From positions 1-13,867 of the forward strand of contig JAMQCK010000932.1 of the NCBI GenBank assembly GCA_024196135.1: a stretch of DNA of 13,867 nt, in the 5' to 3' direction. A program made the translations under genes and the position numbers. The notes under the pieces were generated by a model that saw nothing but the letters and a program-made list of their open reading frames with translations, did no database searches and had not been told where the DNA came from. Of this stretch, positions 9,001-13,867 are shown piece by piece. This DNA is from Pleurotus ostreatus/Saccharomyces cerevisiae fusant (Eukaryota; Opisthokonta). Each line of letters begins with the position of its first letter. The first letter of the stretch is position 1.

Positions 9001-11670
9001 GCGATATCGAGACCTACACAAATGGGTCGTCAGCGAGTCGAGTAATTCTCTTTGTTTACGACGCACCGTAGTCGTTGCCCCGTGCTACAAGATAACCCCA
9101 AGACTGCGTCTGCGCCTCCCAGCCAGCGATGATGTCGGGATCCAGGTCAACAACAGTATCAATGACCGTATTGAGCAGGTCGAGCTCGGTATCTACACAT
9201 TGTATCTTGAAATCGCGCAGGCGCTCAGGTCGTAGCTGAGGTCCGTCCACGGCGATGATCTGCACAGGTAGGAGCTGCCCGTCCGCCTGCTGATGGCAGT
9301 AGAACACCGCTGCTATGGCGTCCTCGGAAGGATCAGGCAGTAGATGCCCTCTTGTAGGCACGAGCAGTTCGAGAGAGAACTTCGTCATCGTCTGCCGCTC
9401 GCGATAGGCGCCGGGATCGCCTGGAGATGCCTTCAGCCCATAGATATTGGCCTGCGTAGGCCCTTCGATTTGTGAACGTAATTTCCTCGCCTTCGCAGCC
9501 TCCGCGTCTGACTTACTCGGTTGCGACCGGAGCCAGTGTCGACAGGTTCGCGGAGATGGCGGTGAACCTGCATATTCCCATCCCCAAACGTCGTCTCTCA
9601 CGAGTCGACTTGGTTTCGCCGACGAAGTGCGTATACTGTTCTTGCCGGGAGGTCCGGTGTCCCATTCAGCCAGCGTCGCAAGCCCGTCGCCACCCTTGAG
9701 GTAGTACATCAATCCTGCGAATTCTCGAGGACGTTCGGGCGCGTCCGACGGGTTGGAGTAGTAAGGCGAGCGATAAACCTTTGTGGGTATATGGTAGTCG
9801 TCAACCGTCTCAAGTAGGTCTTTGGTCATTGGCGGAGGGATGGCATAGACGAATCGACGGGTGCGCTGTGGAGTCGCTTTGAAGGACAGCGAGCGCGAGA
9901 GGGTGCGTGGTAGAGTGCGAGGGAGACTGGTGCTTGATGGGATGTCGAGACTTTGGTCGCTGGCAGGTTCCGGGATTATTTGGGTGACGTCGTTCATCCT
10001 TACGCGTCGACGTTTGTTGGGTCTGGGGTTGTCGTCGTCGGAAGCTCTATCAGAAGATGGGTCAGAACAGCCTTGACGCATAAACCAAGTCTCACTCTGG
10101 CGACTCCGCCTCGGGCGGTGGAGATAAGTTCGGGAGGACGAACTCTTCGGGGTGTTCTTCATCATCTTTTCCATCCGCAAAGAAAGCATCCATGTCTCTG
10201 CACGCATCGTCAGTTCTGCGAAGAAGACAAGCTGCTTGACGAACTCTTCGCTAGGTTGAGCCTCAGAATTGTCCTGGATGTCGTCGGCATCAAAGTCTTC
10301 GAGGATATTGTCGTCCTTCTCGTCTTCCTCTGCTTGAGGCTCTTGGGCTCCAGTCCAACCGTCCGCATCTTTGTCAGCCTCGTCGTCATCGAAGCGTAAC
10401 ATCCCTTGGGTCAAGAACACGGACATATCCACGTCAATCTCGTCGTCGTTCGAGGCAGGCGGTCGCCCCGTCGCATCATCTTGTTCGTACGCGCGAGATG
10501 GCTTCCCTTGGACTGTTCTGTCGGGCTTCCACACCCGCCATTCCTCGTCCCACAGTGCTTCGATACTCTCGAATGTTGTCATGGCGTACTTCTCCCAGGA
10601 TTTGGCCTTCGGGTCTACCGGTGGCGGTGGGTCTGCACGGTCCTGCTCGATCCTCTTGCTTATCTCTTCCCAGTATTGCGCCTCGGACACCCAATCACCA
10701 CCAGGGCCTCGCGACGAGTCGCTGAGGTCCACGGGCATTTCAGGTGACGGGTCAAGCCCACGTGCCTGTCGCCGTTGTCGCTCGTCTTCCCATAGCTCGC
10801 GAACACTGGGGACCTGAGGTTCGGGAGGGAAAGGCGGTTCCGGTATTTGATGATGAATGTTGCGCGCCGTCAGACGATGTCGGTTTAGGATCTGGTGGGC
10901 GACGACGTCCACCTCGAGCGCCATCCGACTTTGGCGGAAGTAGCTAGAGGGTTTGAATTCCGGCGCTGTGAGCGCGAGCTCGTCGCCTTCCTTGCCGCGC
11001 TCGAAGACTTCAGCCATGTCCAGCCAGCCGCAGCCGTACAGCCCGAAGTCGGATAAGAATTGGAGGTAGTAGCTGAGGTGGCTCTCATATACGCGGAACT
11101 GGGTGCTCATGATAGAGGGGGACTGCAGGATGGTGACGGCGCGACGGACGATATTGGGGTCGATCATCAGAACCTTGAGAAAGGGCGAATAGGTCGAGTG
11201 ATAACCGTAGAAGTGGATGCCCTTGACCAGCACGATGGCACGAACATATTCAGCCTTGTTGGAGGCGGGGTCGCGTTTCAAGGAGACGGCGATTGCATGA
11301 TCGAGGGAGTGCTAGCCTTTGGGTCAGAATCGGTGAAGGGGAAGGGGTGTGGCGCGCACAGTGAGCTTGGCGATATATTGCTTGACTGAGACGATCAGCA
11401 GAGGACCACATGGTATACAATGTACTCACCGCACTTGGGGTCCAGATCGCCCTTGTACTCGATGAAGAAATAAGGATACACTTGATGGACGTGGACGCAG
11501 GCCTTGCGTCCGGTGATAGACGACGCGCCGTAGATGCGTATTACAGGCGCCCAGGGCTTGGTGGACTTGTCGAGCGGTCCGGGAGGGATCATGATGTGGT
11601 CAATCTGGTTGATTCGCACCCGCAGTGTCGTCCGCGGGTCCTGCGAGCCCGAGGCGGACGGCGCGGACAT
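6085..11670 (-). CDS. REV3: DNA polymerase zeta catalytic subunit REV3
   Basis: Error-prone family B polymerase that extends past DNA lesions in the nucleus with Rev7. Twenty exons, 1538 aa: 11670-11430, 11385-11360, 11311-10245, 10197-10096, 10046-9067, 9013-8809, 8759-8613, 8557-8425, 8370-8278, 8225-8075, 8023-7899, 7843-7822, 7770-7640, 7584-7543, 7493-7356, 7307-7150, 7100-6969, 6911-6741, 6691-6429 and 6374-6085. The start has a CCACCATG context. Order of parts: N-terminal domain (KACVHVHQVYPYFF near 57-70), a long acidic linker (about 330-500), an exonuclease-like domain (about 640-870), and the palm. Palm motifs are DFQSLYPS (996-1003), YGDTDS (1158-1163; D1160 and D1162 catalytic) and KKRY (1211-1214). 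The C-terminal CysA module has cysteines at 1433, 1436, 1445 and 1448; CysB has them at 1477, 1480, 1491 and 1496 and is the Fe-S site in this family. The exonuclease acidic motifs are absent, as expected for pol zeta. It is shorter than human REV3, like other fungal forms. Confidence 0.95.
6946..6968. repeat. Alternating pyrimidine-purine tract (CA)n(CG)n at a REV3 splice site
   Basis: Twenty-three bp alternate perfectly between pyrimidine and purine, as a CA run followed by a CG run. On the REV3 strand the tract begins exactly at the 5' splice site of the intron 6968-6912, so the intron opens GTACGCGCG. Such tracts favour Z-DNA and expand or contract easily. Confidence 0.8.
7822..7843 (-). 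other. REV3: 22-nt microexon of REV3
   Basis: This exon encodes ALQRILN plus one base of the next alanine codon, and lies between introns of 55 and 51 bp. It is needed to join GVPDK to ARQLGLKY, the finger helix conserved in family B polymerases. Gene predictors often skip exons this short; skipping shifts the frame. Confidence 0.85.
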
Positions 11671-11753
11671 GGTGGACGCGTCGGTCAAGCTCCGAAGGAC
11701 AAGAGTCGATCAGACTCGTCCGTCGCGTGACGTCAGACTTCCCTCCGACCGCC
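11671..11753. promoter_or_regulatory. Divergent REV3/HSCB promoter with ATF/CREB site
   Basis: Eighty-three bp lie between the two ATGs. The perfect palindrome TGACGTCA sits at 11728-11735, 18 bp before the HSCB ATG and 57 bp from the REV3 ATG. This is the consensus CRE bound by ATF/CREB bZIP factors. With so little space the two transcripts must start close together or overlap at their 5' ends. The site is seen; its use is inferred. Confidence 0.6.
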
Positions 11754-12609
11754 ATGTCGAGACTTGTGCGCATCTGCAGACTGCCCCTTGCTTCTACCAC
11801 CGTGGTTCGCAGCTCTACACCACGGCTACCTCCTCCGCTTCTCTCTGCGCCTGCCTACGCCGGAAGATGCCTACCGTCTAGCTTCCGTACGGTCCACAAT
11901 CCTCCATCGCGGCTACCATGCCCATCATGCGGAGAGCCACTACCGACTGCACTGCAAGCTTGCACCAAGTGCTGGACGATCTTCCCCGTCTCGCATGACA
12001 TTCCCTATCACGATCTGTTCGGGCTTCCGTACGAACCCAACCCCTTCGTCGTCGATACGAAGACTCTACGCCAGCGCTTCCGTGAGGCTCAGACGAACTG
12101 TCATCCAGATACTTGGGCGTCTAAAGCAGCGGTGCGTGTTAATAACGCATAGCCGTACCAATATTGACATGTATCTACGCTTCTAGGACAAGAAGGACAT
12201 GGCACAAACAGTGTCGGCGCAGATTAACAAGGCTTACCAAACACTGCTGAATCCGCTCTCTCGTGCTGAGTACATTCTCGAAAGGAATGGCATGCAAGTC
12301 GATGAGCACGACCATGTCGACGACATGGAGTTCATTGGGCAGATTATGATGGCCCGCGAGAGCATTGAAGACGCTCAAAGCGTGGAGGAGGTGAACACGG
12401 CTGCTGAGGAAGCAGCAGGTGAGTGGGGTGACTCTGCCGAGCGGCAGGCATGCTGACGATTGCCAGAACAAATCAGCGAATGCTTAAAGAATATCGAGAT
12501 TCAAAGTGCGGCGCAGGATTGGGCAGGAATGAAAGATAGTACTGTGCGACTGAAGTACTGGGAGGGGATCCAGAGAGCTGCAGAGCAGTGGAAGGAGAAT
12601 CATACGTAG
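11754..12609 (+). CDS. JAC1: Mitochondrial J-type co-chaperone for Fe-S cluster assembly (HSCB/Jac1)
   Basis: Exons are 11754-12131, 12187-12418 and 12467-12609 (stop), giving 250 aa; introns are 55 and 48 bp. No ATG lies further upstream in this frame. Residues 1 to about 45 are Arg/Ser-rich without acidic residues, as in a mitochondrial presequence. Two CxxC pairs (C56/C59 and C70/C73) form the N-terminal zinc-knuckle-like module known from animal HSCB and absent from budding yeast Jac1. The J domain carries HPD at 117-119, and DMAQTVSAQINKAYQTLLNPLSRAEYIL matches the J-domain end and linker. The C-terminal helical domain (about 150-250) binds the scaffold IscU/Isu1 in this family. The protein stimulates the mitochondrial Hsp70 during cluster transfer from the scaffold. 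It is transcribed away from REV3 across 83 bp. Confidence 0.93.
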
Positions 12610-12882
12610 AGTAGACTTGCCAAGTTGAAGTCGAATAGACTTGTGAGCTTCGGGCCGCAGCGGCAAATGCCGAGAGATGCAGGGGCAATTTTTGGCTGGC
12701 ATCAGACGCAGGCGACTGTTGTGCGGTCATCTCTAGGTCAGGTCGGACCGGAAGTAAGGACAGAAGGACGTTGCGAGCGACGACGGGGAAAGTGCGTCGG
12801 CACTGGTGCGTGCGGCGGACGGACGGCTGCAGACCGGGCAACTGACCGATCCCGATCCAGATTTGTCGGCATTCCCCTCCTT
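12610..12882. other. Gap between HSCB and the dsRBD protein gene
   Basis: This tandem gap is 273 bp. It contains a short direct repeat TAGACTTG (12612-12619 and 12636-12643), just after the HSCB stop. The frame of the next gene stays open from in-frame ATGs at 12667 onwards, so part of this gap could be coding. The composition there (Arg/Gly-rich, no recognisable domain) favours 5' UTR. No poly(A) consensus or TATA box is evident. Confidence 0.4.
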
Positions 12883-13867
12883 ATGAGCTTAGCTCGACTC
12901 TGTCACGCTCATCTCAGGCGCCGCCTCCTCATGCAATCATCCCTCGCGCAGAAGGCCACTGTAAACGCTGCTGCCGGTTCCTCTGCTTCTTCCTCCCTCA
13001 AACGCCCCTACGCGCACGCAGCCGCTGCAGACGAGTCTGCTCCAAAGCACCGTCGCACCTCCGCCCCCAAAGACTCCGCCAGCAAAAAGCACATGCCTCC
13101 CTCCAACTCCCACTACGACAGGTCCTTTGGCGGCTACAACGCACGCCATCGCCGTGGAGGAGGTGGTGGAGGCGGCGGTGGGGGCCGTCGGGGGCAGCGG
13201 GGACCGCAGCAGAACATCCAGAGCTGGCCCGTGTACAACCGCGAGTACATCGAGAAGCATCACAAGACGAGGGACCTCCCTCCCAAGTACTATGACAACC
13301 CCAAAAGTCATCTTGGCAATCGCTTCAAGAACTTGCGCTACGAGACGATCGAATGGGTGCCCGCGGACAGCCCGAACACCAAGCTTTTCAGGTCAGTGGC
13401 GCCGCCGGTATGTATGCGCATACTGCTTACACGTTGCCAGGTCTCGCGTAGCATTGCCCACCGAGCATGAAATTGTTGGTGTCGGCGACGCCCCGACAAA
13501 GCTTGAGTCTCACAACAATGCGGCACTCTGTGCCGCATATCAGGCTGACGGTCTTGGGGAGGTGTGTAACTCGAATGCGCTCTGCTGAATTTACTTCTGA
13601 CTATGAGCTGCAGCTCTTCGTGGAGGATATCACTCAGATCACACTTTCCGACGGAAGCGTCGTCGACGTCGAGAAGGCGCGCAGCTTCATCGACTACTAC
13701 TGCCGCCGCTACAACTTCGAGAAGCCCGAGATCGTTGAGGAGCAAGGCACGAAGGGCGGCATGGTGTGCTGGGATGCCATGATGCTCATCAACGGTAGCA
13801 AGGTCGGCATAGGTCATGGCACCAACCGGAAGGCAGCCACCATCGCATGCTACCTCGACGTCACCGC
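12883..13867 (+). CDS. dsRNA-binding protein, probable DExH-box RNA helicase N-terminus (3' end outside window)
   Basis: Exons are 12883-13391, 13441-13561 and 13614-13867 (partial), about 294 residues so far; introns are 49 and 52 bp. The start is uncertain: ATGs at 12667 and 12931 are in the same open frame. The first 20 residues (MSLARLCHAHLRRR) are basic and could act as a targeting peptide. Residues to about 110 are low-complexity, with a 10-glycine run flanked by arginines (RGG-like). A segment near 195-215 (SHNNAALCAAYQADGLGE) is followed by a likely dsRNA-binding fold at about 229-294: FIDYYCRRYNF, then GMVCWDAMMLINGSKVGIG and the closing basic helix GTNRKAATIACYLDV. In basidiomycetes this arrangement precedes the DExH helicase core of DHX9/DHX36-like proteins, but the helicase motifs lie beyond the window, so the enzyme call is inference. 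Confidence 0.7.
13156..13185 (+). repeat. GGN run encoding ten glycines
   Basis: Ten glycine codons in a row (GGA/GGT/GGC/GGG mixed), between RHRR and RRGQRG in the dsRNA-binding protein. The codon mixture suggests selection on the peptide rather than a recent slippage expansion. Confidence 0.8.

Noticed and set aside
9953..10817. Overlapping plus-strand frames of 113 to 148 codons antisense to REV3
   Set aside because: They mirror the acidic linker of REV3 and give Ser/Val-rich products with no recognisable domain.
11671..11688. Extended REV3 start at 11688
   Set aside because: The codon there is TTG. The ATG at 11670 sits in an ideal CCACCATG context and begins a family-like N-terminus.
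1..13867. Search for tRNA genes, CRISPR arrays, transposons, terminal repeats and a biosynthetic or defence cluster
   Set aside because: No array-like repeats, transposase or reverse transcriptase motifs, terminal repeats or clustered pathway enzymes were seen. All seven genes look like housekeeping or conserved cellular families.

Overview
The window looks like ordinary nuclear DNA of a filamentous basidiomycete, most likely a mushroom-type fungus. Genes are packed 83 to 340 bp apart. They are split by many short introns (44 to 66 bp, mostly GT...AG). The proteins resemble typical fungal orthologues. I see no tRNA, rRNA, CRISPR array, transposon or mobile-element signature.

Layout, left to right. 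(1) 1-1013, minus: a DysF (peroxin/ferlin) domain protein running off the left edge. (2) 1354-3400, minus: a multi-pass TMEM135-like membrane protein, 4 exons, 632 aa. (3) 3594-5057, minus: DPH7, the WD40 diphthine methylesterase of the diphthamide pathway, 9 exons, 348 aa. (4) 5197-5976, plus: a small membrane protein (6 exons, 176 aa) with a proline-rich tail, distantly like AGTRAP. (5) 6085-11670, minus: REV3, catalytic subunit of DNA polymerase zeta, 20 exons, 1538 aa. (6) 11754-12609, plus: HSCB/Jac1, the mitochondrial J-type co-chaperone of Fe-S cluster assembly, 3 exons, 250 aa. (7) 12883-13867, plus: the N-terminus of a double-stranded-RNA-binding protein, probably a DExH RNA helicase, running off the right edge.

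All exon joins were worked out by hand from splice-site consensus, reading frame and family motifs. Every complete gene closes in frame from ATG to stop. Two divergent pairs share very short promoters: DPH7 with the small membrane protein (139 bp), and REV3 with HSCB (83 bp). The second holds a perfect ATF/CREB palindrome. The REV3-HSCB pairing is functionally suggestive, because the pol zeta C-terminal domain carries an Fe-S cluster site and HSCB serves Fe-S cluster biogenesis. The DysF protein and the TMEM135-like protein belong to families with reported peroxisomal links and lie in tandem.

I found no clearly new biological system. The points most worth a second look are: a chain of two tiny upstream ORFs whose stops overlap the next start in front of the TMEM135-like gene; two REV3 introns hidden inside a continuous open frame; the CRE-bearing REV3/HSCB promoter; and a Z-DNA-prone tract that begins exactly at a REV3 5' splice site.
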